A DNA stretch of 64,000 bases from Streptomyces spinoverrucosus (GTDB taxonomy: Bacteria > Actinomycetota > Actinomycetes > Streptomycetales > Streptomycetaceae), in the NCBI RefSeq assembly GCF_015712165.1, contig NZ_JADPZX010000002.1, positions 417,608 through 481,607 on the forward strand, written 5' to 3'. Made by a program: the position numbers and the translations under genes. How positions within the stretch are numbered: position 1 is the first letter of the stretch; each line of letters opens with the position of its first letter. The notes under the pieces were generated by a model. It was not told the origin of the DNA. It saw nothing but the letters and a program-made list of their open reading frames with translations, and did no database searches. Positions 41,334-49,578 of this stretch are shown piece by piece.

Positions 41334-42553
41334 CCGCACCCGCCCGTACCCGCGACTCCGCCGAGCTGATCCGCGCCGAGGAGCCGGTGCTCGCGCACAA
41401 CTACCACCCGCTGCCGGTGGTCGTGGCCCGTGCCGAGGGCACCTGGGTGGAGGACGTCGAGGGCCGCCGCTACCTCGACATGCTGGCCGGCTACTCGGCC
41501 CTCAACTTCGGCCACCGCCACCCCGCCCTGATCGACGCGGCCCACCACCAGCTGGACCGGCTGACCCTGACCTCCCGGGCCTTCCACAACGACCGGCTCG
41601 CCGAGTTCGCCGAGCGGCTCGCCGAGCTGACCGGCCTGGACATGGTGCTGCCCATGAACACCGGCGCGGAGGCGGTCGAGAGCGGCATCAAGGTGGCCCG
41701 CAAATGGGCGTACGACGTGAAGGGCGTCCCCGCCGACCGGGCGACGATCGTGGTCGCGGCGGAGAACTTCCACGGCCGCACCACGACGATCGTGAGCTTC
41801 TCCACGGACGAGACGGCGCGGGCGGGGTTCGGCCCGTTCACACCGGGCTTCCGGATCGTGCCGTACAACGACCTCGCCGCGCTGGAGGCGGCTGTCGACG
41901 AGACGACCGCGGCAGTGCTGATCGAGCCGATCCAGGGCGAGGCGGGCGTGCTCATCCCGTCCGACGGCTATCTGGCCGGCGTGCGGGAGCTGACGCGGCG
42001 CGAGGGGTGCCTGTTCATCGCGGACGAGATCCAGTCGGGGCTCGGCCGTACGGGGCGGACACTCGCCGTCGAGCACGAGGGCGTCGTCCCCGATGTGCTG
42101 CTGCTCGGCAAGGCGCTGGGCGGGGGCATCGTGCCGGTGTCGGCGGTGGTCGCGCGCCGGGAGGTGCTCGGGGTGCTGCGGCCGGGTGAGCACGGTTCGA
42201 CGTTCGGCGGCAACCCGCTGGCCGCCGCGGTCGGCACGGCGGTGGTCGAGCTGCTGGAGACGGGCGAGTTCCAGCGCCGGGCCGCTGAGCTGGGTGTGGA
42301 GCTCCGGGAGGGCCTTGAGGGGCTGGTCGGCAAGGGCGTCGTCGGCTTCCGGGCGCGGGGGCTGTGGGCGGGGGTCGACATCGACCCGGCGATCGGCACC
42401 GGGCGGGAGATCAGCGAACGCCTGATGCGTGAGGGCGTACTGGTCAAGGACACGCACGGCTCCACGATCCGCCTCGCGCCGCCGCTGACCGTCACGGCCG
42501 AGGAGCTGCGGTCGGCGGTTGGGGCGTTGGGGGCGGTGTTGGGGCAGGCCTGA
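41330..42553 (+). CDS. rocD: Ornithine aminotransferase
   Basis: A 407-residue PLP-dependent class III aminotransferase converting ornithine and 2-oxoglutarate into glutamate semialdehyde and glutamate. Family blocks: YLDMLAGYSALNFGHRHPAL, VLPMNTGAEAVESGIKVARK, AAENFHGRTTTIVSFS, CLFIADEIQSGLGRTG and the PLP Lys in LLLGKALGGGIVPVSA, then HGSTFGGNPLAAAV. NTGAEAVE and the length fit RocD rather than ArgD. The ATG overlaps the dimethylargininase stop. A strong hairpin follows at 42568-42599. Confidence 0.94.
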   Translation: MTAPARTRDSAELIRAEEPVLAHNYHPLPVVVARAEGTWVEDVEGRRYLDMLAGYSALNFGHRHPALIDAAHHQLDRLTLTSRAFHNDRLAEFAERLAELTGLDMVLPMNTGAEAVESGIKVARKWAYDVKGVPADRATIVVAAENFHGRTTTIVSFSTDETARAGFGPFTPGFRIVPYNDLAALEAAVDETTAAVLIEPIQGEAGVLIPSDGYLAGVRELTRREGCLFIADEIQSGLGRTGRTLAVEHEGVVPDVLLLGKALGGGIVPVSAVVARREVLGVLRPGEHGSTFGGNPLAAAVGTAVVELLETGEFQRRAAELGVELREGLEGLVGKGVVGFRARGLWAGVDIDPAIGTGREISERLMREGVLVKDTHGSTIRLAPPLTVTAEELRSAVGALGAVLGQA

Positions 42554-42567
42554 CGCGATGCCACCAC

Positions 42568-42599
42568 GACCGCCCGCCCCCTCCCCCCGGCGGGCGGTC
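42568..42599 (+). terminator. Strong G/C hairpin after rocD
   Basis: GACCGCCCGCC (42568-42578) pairs with GGCGGGCGGTC (42589-42599) across a C-rich loop. It has no U-run, as is common in Streptomyces, and lies 15 nt past the rocD stop. Confidence 0.8.
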
Positions 42600-42683
42600 C
42601 CCCCACGCGGCAGCGCCGCCCCCGCAGGGGTGAAGATGGGGGCAAGAGGTGGTAGACCACTCTCAGCGACAGAGAGGTCAACC

Positions 42684-45182
42684 GTGGGCACATCCGAGGA
42701 GCGCGACGTCGACCGTCGGCGGTTCGACGTGGCGGACGCCGCTCCCGTGCTGCTCGACGCCCAGGGCGTGGTGACGAGCTGGACCAGGGACGCCCAGCGC
42801 CTGCTGGGGTACGCCCCCGCCGACGCCGTCGGCCGCGGCGTCGGCGAGCTGCTGATCCCCGAGGACGCGCCGCGCGTGCCGGAGCTGGTCGAGCGGTGCC
42901 GCAGGGACGGCGGCTGGGCGGGCCTGCTCACGGCCCGGCGCGAGGACGGGGTGCCGGTCCGGATGATGGTCCGGATCACCTCGGCGCTGGAGACGCGGGG
43001 CCCGTCCCGCTGGCTGGTGCTGATGTCGGAGCTGGCCGATGCCCCCGGGTGGGACATGAGCCGCCCCATGCTGGAACAGATGGTGGCCCGCTCCCCCGTC
43101 GGCATAGCGATCGTCGACACGAACCTGCGTTACGTCTGGTCGAACGCCGCCCTCGCCCAGTTCGGCGGTGGCCCGCCCAGCCACCGGCTGGGGCTGCGGC
43201 TCGCGGACATCCAGCCCGGCCTGGACTCCGAGTCGATCGAGGCGCAGATGCTGCACGTCCTCGCGACCGGCGAGTCGGTCGTCGACTTCGAGCACGTGGG
43301 CCACGTGCGGGCCGCCCCGTTCCGCGAGACCGCGCACATGATGTCGTTCACCCGGCTCGACGACGGCCACGGCCACCCCATGGGCGTGTACTACACCGTC
43401 GTCGACATCAGCGACCGGCACCGGGCCCGCCAGCGCCTTGCCCTGCTCGACCGGGCCGGCGAGCGCATCGGCCGCACCCTGGACATCACGCGGACCGCGC
43501 AGGAGCTGGCCGACGTGGCGGTGCCGGAGCTCGCCGACTTCGTGACCGTCGACCTCCTGGAGTCGGTGCTGCGCGGCGCGGAACCGGAATCCGGTCCGCC
43601 GCGCGACACGGACCGGGTGCGGCTGCGCCGCGTGGGTCACCGTTCGCTCGACCGGTCCGTCCCGGAGGCCGTCGTCGGGATCGGTGACGTGGCCTCGTAC
43701 CTGGCCGGTTCGCCGCCGATCCGCAGCCTGGCAACGGGCACTTCCTGGTGCGAGGCCCGGCTGGACCCGCTCGCCGAGGAGTGGGCCGCCGAAGCGCGCG
43801 ACGGCCGGCGGTCCATCTTCCTGGAGCTGGGCCTGCACAGCGCGATGATCGTGCCGATCCGTGCACGGGGTGTCACCCTGGGCATCACCACCCTCTTCCG
43901 GCGCCGCCGCCACGAGCCGTTCGACGAGGGCGACCTGAGCCTGGCCGAGGACCTCGTCTCCCGGGCGGCCGTGTGTGTGGACAACGCCCGGCGCTACACC
44001 CGCGAGCGGAACGCGGCCCTGGTGCTGCAGCGCAGCCTGTTGCCGCACCGGCTGCCGCAGCAGCAGGCCGTGGAGGTGACGGCCTGCTATCGGCCCGCCG
44101 ACGAGCTGACCGGCCTCGGCGGGGACTGGTACGACCTGATCCCGCTGTCGGGGGCGCGCGTCGCCCTTGTGGTGGGCGAGGTCGCGGGGCACGGCATCCA
44201 CGCGGCGGCGGCCATGGGGCGGCTGCGGACCGCCGTACGCACCCTCGCGGCGCTGGACCTGCCGCCGGAGGAGGTGCTCGCACACCTCGACGACCTGGTG
44301 GCCCGGGGCGCGCCCGAGGAGGGGGTCGTACCGGACGCGGGCGGGACCGAGAGCAGCCAGTGCGGGCCGCAGGGGGACGAGGCGGACAGCTCTCAGGCCG
44401 TCGGTTCCGGTTGCCTGTACGTCGTCTACGACCCGGTCGACGGCCGGTGCACGGTGGCCGCCGCCGGGCATCCCCCGCCGGCGCTGATCGGCCCGGACGG
44501 CAAGGTCACGTTCGTGGAGGTGCCGCAGGGGGCGCCCCTCGGCGTGGGCGGGCCGCCGTTCGAGTCGGTGGAGGTCAGGCCGGCCGAGGGCAGCACGTTC
44601 GTGCTGTACACCGACGGGCTGCTGGCCAGTGGCGACGAGGTCTGGGCGGTCGACGTGAGCCGGGACCGGCTGCGCGGTGCGCTGGAGCGGCCCGCGCCCT
44701 CGCTGGACGAGCGCTGCCGGGCGGTCGTCGACGCGCTGGTGCCCGCCCGCCCGCACGACGACGTGGCCCTGATCATGGCCCGCACCCGGCTGCTCGACGC
44801 CGACCAGGTGGCGAGCTGGGAGCTGCCCACCGATCCGGCCGTGGTCGCCGACGCCCGCAAGACGGCCTGCCGGCAGCTGTCGGAGTGGGGGCTCGACGAG
44901 CTGGCCTTCACCACCGAGCTGGTGGTGAGCGAGCTGGTCACCAACGCCATCCGGCACGCCACCGGCCCGATCCGGCTGCGGCTGATCAGGGCGGGCACGC
45001 TGGCCTGCGAGGTGTTCGACGGCGGCGCCACCGCGCCGCATCTGCGCCATCCGCGCACCACCGACGAGGGCGGGCGCGGGCTGCTGCTGGTCTCGCAGCT
45101 CACCCAGCGGTGGGGCACCCGCTTCGTCCCCGACGGCAAGGTCATCTGGGCGGAGCAGTCGCTGACCGGCTTTCCGGACTGA
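42684..45182 (+). CDS. PAS-PAS-GAF-SpoIIE phosphatase with anti-sigma-type ATPase domain
   Basis: An 832-residue multidomain regulator. Order: PAS (LDAQGVVTSWTRDAQRLLGY, residues 15-115), a second PAS (SPVGIAIVDTNLRYVWSNAA, about 135-250), GAF (about 270-440), PP2C/SpoIIE phosphatase (VEVTACYRPADELTGLGGDW; TFVLYTDGLLASGDEVWAVD, about 450-710) and a GHKL ATPase (FTTELVVSELVTNAIRHATG; TDEGGRGLLLVSQLT, about 715-830). Such proteins both phosphorylate and dephosphorylate anti-anti-sigma factors, controlling alternative sigma factors. GTG 42684 is picked for its AGAGAGGTC site; an ATG 51 nt upstream is possible. A second SpoIIE gene follows. Confidence 0.9.
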   Translation: MGTSEERDVDRRRFDVADAAPVLLDAQGVVTSWTRDAQRLLGYAPADAVGRGVGELLIPEDAPRVPELVERCRRDGGWAGLLTARREDGVPVRMMVRITSALETRGPSRWLVLMSELADAPGWDMSRPMLEQMVARSPVGIAIVDTNLRYVWSNAALAQFGGGPPSHRLGLRLADIQPGLDSESIEAQMLHVLATGESVVDFEHVGHVRAAPFRETAHMMSFTRLDDGHGHPMGVYYTVVDISDRHRARQRLALLDRAGERIGRTLDITRTAQELADVAVPELADFVTVDLLESVLRGAEPESGPPRDTDRVRLRRVGHRSLDRSVPEAVVGIGDVASYLAGSPPIRSLATGTSWCEARLDPLAEEWAAEARDGRRSIFLELGLHSAMIVPIRARGVTLGITTLFRRRRHEPFDEGDLSLAEDLVSRAAVCVDNARRYTRERNAALVLQRSLLPHRLPQQQAVEVTACYRPADELTGLGGDWYDLIPLSGARVALVVGEVAGHGIHAAAAMGRLRTAVRTLAALDLPPEEVLAHLDDLVARGAPEEGVVPDAGGTESSQCGPQGDEADSSQAVGSGCLYVVYDPVDGRCTVAAAGHPPPALIGPDGKVTFVEVPQGAPLGVGGPPFESVEVRPAEGSTFVLYTDGLLASGDEVWAVDVSRDRLRGALERPAPSLDERCRAVVDALVPARPHDDVALIMARTRLLDADQVASWELPTDPAVVADARKTACRQLSEWGLDELAFTTELVVSELVTNAIRHATGPIRLRLIRAGTLACEVFDGGATAPHLRHPRTTDEGGRGLLLVSQLTQRWGTRFVPDGKVIWAEQSLTGFPD

Positions 45183-45246
45183 CGCGGAAGGTCCGTTTCC
45201 GCCGGGCGTGGAAAACTGGTGGGACAGCGGTGGTGAGGCGGCAGCC

Positions 45247-46476
45247 ATGAAGGATGCGGCGATCGACTACGAGGCGGTGTTCCAGGCCCTGCCGGGCATG
45301 GTCGCGCTGTTCACGCCCGAGCTGGTGTACGCGGACGCCAGCGAGGAGTTCCTGCGCATGACCGGGCGCCGCCGGGAGGATCTCGTCGGCCGCCATCTGT
45401 TCGACGTCTTCCCGGACAACCCCAACGACCCCGGCGCGACCGGCGTGCGCAATCTGAAGGCCTCGCTGTGCCGGGTGCTGGCCGGCGCCGAACGGGACGC
45501 CATGGCCATGCAGCGGTACGACCTGGAGTGCCCCGACCGGCCCGGGCAGTGGGAGGAGCGGTACTGGAGCCCCGTCAACGCGCCGGTCTTCGGCCCGGAC
45601 GGGAAGGTCGCGCTGCTGGTGAGCCGGGTCCAGGAGGTCACCGAGCTGGTCCAGGCGCGCGGCGACCGCGGCGGGAGCAGGGCCCGGGTGCTGGAGGCCG
45701 AGCTGTACTCCCGCGCCCGCGAACTGCAGGAGCTCAACGAGCGGCTGCGTCTGGCGCACGCCCGGGAACGCGAGGTGGCGCTGGCGCTCCAGAAGGCGAT
45801 GCTGCCCGCCCGCCGGCAGGCGGGCCACCAACGGGCGGCCGTGCGCTATCGGCCGGCGGTCGGCACGCTGCACGTGTGCGGGGACTGGTACGACATGGTC
45901 GACCTGGTGGGCGGCAACCGGATCGGCGTCTCGGTCGGCGACGTGGTCGGGCACGGTCTGGCCGCCGCGGGCGTGATGGGCCAGCTGCGCAGCGCGCTGA
46001 GCGCGGCCTCCCGGGTGGCGGAGGGACCGGCCCAGGCGCTCGACGTGCTGGGGCGGTACGCCCATGTCGTCGACGGTGCCGAGTCGGCCACGGCCGTGAC
46101 GACGTTCATCGACTGCGACCGGCTGACCATCACCTACAGCAGCGCGGGTCATCTGCCACCGGTGCTGGTGCACCCCGACGGGCGCCCGGAGTTCCTCGAC
46201 CGGGCCACCGATCCGCCGCTGGACGCCCGCCCCGACCCGCGGCCCCGCCCGCAGGCCGACACCACGTTCACCTCCGGCGCCACCCTCGCGCTGTACACCG
46301 ACGGGCTGGTCGAACGCCGGCACGAGGACATCGACAAGGGCCTGACCCGCCTCGCCGAATCCCTCGTCCGGCACCGGGACGCGGATCCCGAGGAGCTGGC
46401 GGACGCCGTCCTGCTGGAACTCCTCCCGCCGGGCGGCGCGACCGACGACACGGCGCTGGTCATCGTGCGGCTCTGA
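45247..46476 (+). CDS. PAS-SpoIIE phosphatase
   Basis: A 409-residue protein with an N-terminal PAS domain (VFQALPGMVALFTPELVYAD, residues 9-130), a coiled linker (ELYSRARELQELNERLRLAH) and a PP2C/SpoIIE domain (AVRYRPAVGTLHVCGDWYDM; VSVGDVVGHGLAAAGVMGQL; ATLALYTDGLVERRHEDID). It would dephosphorylate STAS-type anti-anti-sigma proteins. It has no ATPase domain, unlike the larger paralogue 64 nt upstream. ATG 45247 begins MKDAAIDYEAVFQ; GTGAGGCGGC precedes it. Its end faces the SRPBCC gene with a 3-nt gap. Confidence 0.9.
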   Translation: MKDAAIDYEAVFQALPGMVALFTPELVYADASEEFLRMTGRRREDLVGRHLFDVFPDNPNDPGATGVRNLKASLCRVLAGAERDAMAMQRYDLECPDRPGQWEERYWSPVNAPVFGPDGKVALLVSRVQEVTELVQARGDRGGSRARVLEAELYSRARELQELNERLRLAHAREREVALALQKAMLPARRQAGHQRAAVRYRPAVGTLHVCGDWYDMVDLVGGNRIGVSVGDVVGHGLAAAGVMGQLRSALSAASRVAEGPAQALDVLGRYAHVVDGAESATAVTTFIDCDRLTITYSSAGHLPPVLVHPDGRPEFLDRATDPPLDARPDPRPRPQADTTFTSGATLALYTDGLVERRHEDIDKGLTRLAESLVRHRDADPEELADAVLLELLPPGGATDDTALVIVRL

Positions 46477-46479
46477 CGG

Positions 46480-46923
46480 TCAGGTTCCCAGTCTGCGCGC
46501 CAGGTCGCGCAGGTCCTTGCCGATCGACGAACGCACCTGCCGGGCCATGACGGGCGCGGCCATTCGGTAGAAGCCTCCGGCGTCGCCCCGCACCCGGATC
46601 CGGGCCAGCGTGCCGTCGGGGTGCGGGTCGAAGGAGTAGGTGACGTGCATGGGCAGCGGCCCCGCGACGGACACCATGTCCAGCAGCCGCGGCGGGTCGT
46701 ACGCCGCGACGCGCAGGACGTAGTCGATCCGCCGCCCGAGGAAACGGGCCGTACGCGTCACCTCGGCGCCGACGCCGAAGCCGCCCGTGTCCGCCTCTCG
46801 GGTCAGCTCCGCCGTACGGATGCCCTGCGTCCACTCGTGGTCGTGACGCCAGTCCATGGCGTACCCGGCGACACGCTCGGGCGGCAGCCCGATGACGCGC
46901 TCCGCCGTCACGTCGATGGTCAT
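46480..46923 (-). CDS. SRPBCC-family protein (polyketide cyclase/START-like)
   Basis: A 147-residue single-domain protein with a helix-grip fold that binds hydrophobic ligands. It begins MTIDVTAERVIGLPPERVAG and contains MSVAGPLPMHVTYSFDPHPD and the long C-terminal helix ARQVRSSIGKDLRDLARRLG. ATG 46923 is preferred because GGAG lies 7 nt ahead; an upstream GTG at 46962 would overlap the previous gene by 10 nt. It is downstream of a TIGR03086-type gene in the same direction. The ligand is unknown. Confidence 0.8.
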   Translation of the reverse strand: MTIDVTAERVIGLPPERVAGYAMDWRHDHEWTQGIRTAELTREADTGGFGVGAEVTRTARFLGRRIDYVLRVAAYDPPRLLDMVSVAGPLPMHVTYSFDPHPDGTLARIRVRGDAGGFYRMAAPVMARQVRSSIGKDLRDLARRLGT

Positions 46924-46952
46924 GCCGGTCTCCGGGGTGTCTCGGCGGACGG

Positions 46953-47507
46953 TCAGCTCCACTCAGGATCCCGGCCACTGGCACCGAGCGCGCGGTGCAG
47001 AGCGGGGGCGTCGGCCGGCACGGGCACGGCCGGGCCGTAGCCCCCGTTGGTCCGGGCCTGCTCGGCGATCTGCTCGACCACGCCGAGCACGGCCTGCCCC
47101 GTACCGGCCCCGAGGGTGAACGGCCGGCCGGTGGCGCGCGCCAGGTCCCAGCCGTGCAGGGCGAGTTCCTCCAGCGTGACCGACGCGGCGAGGGCGGCGG
47201 GCATCTCACCGGGCCCGAAGTGCGTGCTGCCTTCGTACGCCGCCGGTTCGGCCCAGGCGGACGCGGCCAGCTCGGCCGCCTCGGCCACGGCGGCCGGCGA
47301 CATCGCCGAAGGGCCGACGTCCTCCTGCGGCTCCTTGCGCGCCGCCCGCGCGGAGGACAGCAGGGTGCCGCCGAGGTGGTCGAGCAGCTCCGCGACGGTG
47401 AACTTCTCGCACGGCGTGCGGTCGGCCAGCTGCTCGGCACGGACGCCGGAGGTCAGGGCGACGACGGCGTAGGCGCACTCCCGGATGGCGGGGGGGATGG
47501 TGTTCAT
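46953..47507 (-). CDS. TIGR03086-family protein (DinB/mycothiol-dependent-type fold)
   Basis: A 184-residue four-helix-bundle protein of the TIGR03086/MDMPI_N type. Typical segments are RTPCEKFTVAELLDHLGGTL, with the metal-site His, and SVTLEELALHGWDLARATGR, with the second His and the HxWDL-type motif. Members are thought to be mycothiol-dependent, but few have been characterised. ATG 47507 has GGAGACAGAACCC ahead of it; an earlier ATG at 47555 would lie inside the operator. It is divergent from an ArsR gene, with a palindromic operator in its promoter. Confidence 0.85.
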   Translation of the reverse strand: MNTIPPAIRECAYAVVALTSGVRAEQLADRTPCEKFTVAELLDHLGGTLLSSARAARKEPQEDVGPSAMSPAAVAEAAELAASAWAEPAAYEGSTHFGPGEMPAALAASVTLEELALHGWDLARATGRPFTLGAGTGQAVLGVVEQIAEQARTNGGYGPAVPVPADAPALHRALGASGRDPEWS

Positions 47508-47543
47508 GGGTTCTGTCTCCTTTGTCTGAGTGACCCACGTTGC

Positions 47544-47599
47544 TTTAGTCGACACTAAAATGAACCCGCCGCGAAGCGCAAACTGTAGCGGCGACTAAA
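47544..47599. promoter_or_regulatory. ArsR-type operators in the divergent promoter
   Basis: TTTAGT-CGAC-ACTAAA at 47544-47559 is a perfect 6-bp-arm inverted repeat, and a degenerate second copy TGTAGC-GGCG-ACTAAA lies at 47584-47599, touching the ArsR start. TAAAAT at 47596-47601 could be the -10 box. The two sites let one ArsR protein control both directions. Confidence 0.7.
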
Positions 47600-47608
47600 A
47601 TGACGGGC

Positions 47609-47941
47609 ATGGATGCGGTACGGGCGGTCGCCGAGCCCCGGCGGCGGGAGATTCTGCGGCTGGTGTGGGACGCGGAGCTGTCCGCGGGTGAGATCGCCGA
47701 GCGGTTCGACGTCACCTTCGGGGCCGTCTCCCAGCACCTCAAGGTGCTGCGGGACTCCGGCCTGGTTACGCTGCGCCAGGACGGCAGGAAACGCTTCTAC
47801 CGGGCGGACCGCGAGGCCCTGGGCCCGCTGGCCGACTATCTGCAGTCGATGTGGGCCGCGAAACTCGACACGTTGGCCGGGCTGGCCGAAGCCGCAGCGG
47901 CGGCCGAGCGTTCGCGGCAGGACGAAGGGCAGGGATCGTGA
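47609..47941 (+). CDS. ArsR-family winged-helix regulator
   Basis: A 110-residue repressor. The winged helix spans nearly the whole protein: RREILRLVWDAELSAGEIAE, RFDVTFGAVSQHLKVLRDSG and LVTLRQDGRKRFYRADREAL. There are no clustered Cys residues, so metal sensing is unlikely; this subgroup usually regulates a linked SRPBCC gene. ATG 47609 fits a leaderless start 7 nt after TAAAAT; ATG 47600 is the alternative and adds three residues. Its stop overlaps the SRPBCC start (GTGA). Confidence 0.88.
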   Translation: MDAVRAVAEPRRREILRLVWDAELSAGEIAERFDVTFGAVSQHLKVLRDSGLVTLRQDGRKRFYRADREALGPLADYLQSMWAAKLDTLAGLAEAAAAAERSRQDEGQGS

Positions 47942-48375
47942 ACGCGAACGTGGTCACCGTGGAGCGGCGCATCGCCGCCCGGCCGGAAACGGTGTTCTCC
48001 TTCTTCACCGACCGGGACAAGTGGCTGGCCTGGATGGGCAAGGACGGCGAGTTCACGTTCGAGCCCGGCGGTGCCTACCGCACCAACGTCACCGGCGAGA
48101 ACGTCGCCGAGGGCCGCTTCGTCGAGATCGACCCGCCCAAGCGGCTGGTCTTCACCTGGGGCTGGGCCGAGGGCGGGATGCCGATTCCGCCGGGCTCGAC
48201 GACGGTCGAGATCACCCTGGAACCGGTGCCCGAGGGCACCCTGCTCCGCCTGGTCCACAGCGGCCTGCCCTCGCCCGAGGCGTCCGCCGCCCACGAGGAG
48301 GGCTGGACGCACTACACCGACCGGCTGGCCGTCGTCGCGACGGGCGGCGATCCGGGGCGCGACGACTGGGCGTGA
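47938..48375 (+). CDS. AHSA1/SRPBCC-domain protein
   Basis: A 145-residue START-like protein of the Aha1-homology group: VVTVERRIAARPETVFSFFT, DKWLAWMGKDGEFTFEPGGA, PPKRLVFTWGWAEGGMPIPP and EEGWTHYTDRLAVVATGGDP. GTG 47938 overlaps the ArsR stop, a very common ArsR-SRPBCC couple whose ligand is unknown. A hairpin at 48398-48425 ends the transcript and serves the convergent methyltransferase too. Confidence 0.87.
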   Translation: MNANVVTVERRIAARPETVFSFFTDRDKWLAWMGKDGEFTFEPGGAYRTNVTGENVAEGRFVEIDPPKRLVFTWGWAEGGMPIPPGSTTVEITLEPVPEGTLLRLVHSGLPSPEASAAHEEGWTHYTDRLAVVATGGDPGRDDWA

Positions 48376-48397
48376 GCCCGGGAGCCACCCCATGACC

Positions 48398-48425
48398 GGG
48401 CCGGGGCCGTACGCCGGCCCCGGCC
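48398..48425. terminator. Bidirectional hairpin between convergent genes
   Basis: GGGCCGGGGCC (48398-48408) pairs with GGCCCCGGCCC (48415-48425) around a 6-nt loop. It lies 22 nt after the SRPBCC stop and 17 nt from the methyltransferase stop. Confidence 0.8.
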
Positions 48426-48441
48426 CCGCACGCGTTAGGGC

Positions 48442-49272
48442 TTACGGCTTGCGCGCCACCGCCCCGTACATGGCGATGTCCTCGTCCCGGATCCCCTGCT
48501 CGCCCGTGCCGTCCGGGTGCCACTTGTGGACCTGGACGATGCCGGGTTCGACGAGTTCCAGACCGTCGAAGAACTCGTGGGCCTCGTCGATGGTGCGCAG
48601 TCGCATCGGCATGTTGCGGGCGGCGTACTCGCGGGCGACGCGGCCCACCTCCTCCGGCGCGAACTCGGCGGTGCCGATGGACATCGCCAGATAGCTTCCC
48701 GAGGGCAGGGGCTCCAGCAGGCGGCGGACGATGCCGACGGCGTCGTCCTCGTCGAGGATGAAGTGGACGATCGCGATCACGGTGAGCGCCACCGGCTGCG
48801 TGAGGTCCAGGGTCTCGCGCAGTTCGGGGGCGTCCAGGATGCTGCCGGGGTCGCGGAAGTCGGCCTCGATGTACGAGGTACGGCCCTCGGGGGTGCTGGC
48901 CAGCAGGCCCTGGGAGAGGGTGAGGACGATGGGGTCGTTGTCGACGTAGACGACGCGCGACTCGGGCGCCACCGCCTGGGCGATCTCGTGAAGGTTGGGC
49001 GAGGTGGGGATGCCGGTGCCGATGTCGAGGAACTGGCGCACGCCCGCCTCCTCGGCGAGCCGGCGCACGGCGCGGTTCATCCAGTCGCGGTTGGCCCGCA
49101 TGTGGATGGGCAGGGCGGGCCACTCCCCGGACATGGCGTCGCCCGCCTCCTTGTCCGCGGGGTAGTAGTCCTTGCCGCCCAGGATGTAGTCGTAGATCCG
49201 CGCCGAGTGCGCGTTCTCGGTGTCGATGCGCTCGGCCGGCCATCCGTTGTCAGGCAACGCCGTGTCTCCCAT
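48442..49272 (-). CDS. SAM-dependent methyltransferase (DUF574/Methyltransf_19)
   Basis: A 276-residue protein of the actinobacterial DUF574 methyltransferase family. The signature NAHSARIYDYILGGKDYYPA near residue 20 is diagnostic. The SAM motif is VRQFLDIGTGIPTSPNLHEI, followed by VVYVDNDPIVLT and TVIAIVHFILDEDDAVGIVR. Members are abundant in Streptomyces and often near DUF397/XRE pairs, as here; their substrates are unknown. ATG 49272 starts MGDTALPDNGWPAERIDTEN. The XRE and DUF397 genes lie upstream on the same strand. Confidence 0.9.
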   Translation of the reverse strand: MGDTALPDNGWPAERIDTENAHSARIYDYILGGKDYYPADKEAGDAMSGEWPALPIHMRANRDWMNRAVRRLAEEAGVRQFLDIGTGIPTSPNLHEIAQAVAPESRVVYVDNDPIVLTLSQGLLASTPEGRTSYIEADFRDPGSILDAPELRETLDLTQPVALTVIAIVHFILDEDDAVGIVRRLLEPLPSGSYLAMSIGTAEFAPEEVGRVAREYAARNMPMRLRTIDEAHEFFDGLELVEPGIVQVHKWHPDGTGEQGIRDEDIAMYGAVARKP

Positions 49273-49340
49273 TCGGGTCGGGGGTCTGTGGGGAAGGTCT
49301 GTGGGGAACGCTCAGCAAGAGCAAGGTGGTTGACCGCAGG

Positions 49341-49577
49341 TCAGAGCAGGAAGTCGGCCTCACCCGCCTTCACGCCCGTGAGGAAGCTCGACACCTCCAG
49401 GGGCGTGAAGACCAGGGCCGGCCCCTCGGGGTCGGTCGACTGGCGGACGGCGACCCGCCCGTCGTCGAGTTTCAGTACCTCCACGCAGGCGCCTCCGGCG
49501 TCGTCGCTCCACGGCTTGGACCAGCCGCGTGCGCCCAGTTCGGGGGCCGGCATGCCGTTGCGTATGGGGTGGTGCAC
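49341..49577 (-). CDS. DUF397-family protein
   Basis: A 78-residue DUF397 protein: GWSKPWSDDAGGACVEVLKL is the family core, followed by VAVRQSTDPEGPALVFTPLE and a C-terminal helix (VSSFLTGVKAGEADFLL). GTG 49577 begins one base after the XRE stop, the standard partner arrangement. In Streptomyces such pairs act like regulator/antagonist couples (WhiJ-like, Scr1/Scr2); here that role is by family. Confidence 0.9.
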   Translation of the reverse strand: MHHPIRNGMPAPELGARGWSKPWSDDAGGACVEVLKLDDGRVAVRQSTDPEGPALVFTPLEVSSFLTGVKAGEADFLL

Positions 49578-49578
49578 G

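Noticed and set aside
43748..45250. 500-codon plus-strand frame inside the large SpoIIE gene
   Set aside because: It gives only Arg/Gly/Ala-rich sequence in a frame offset from the well conserved phosphatase and ATPase domains.
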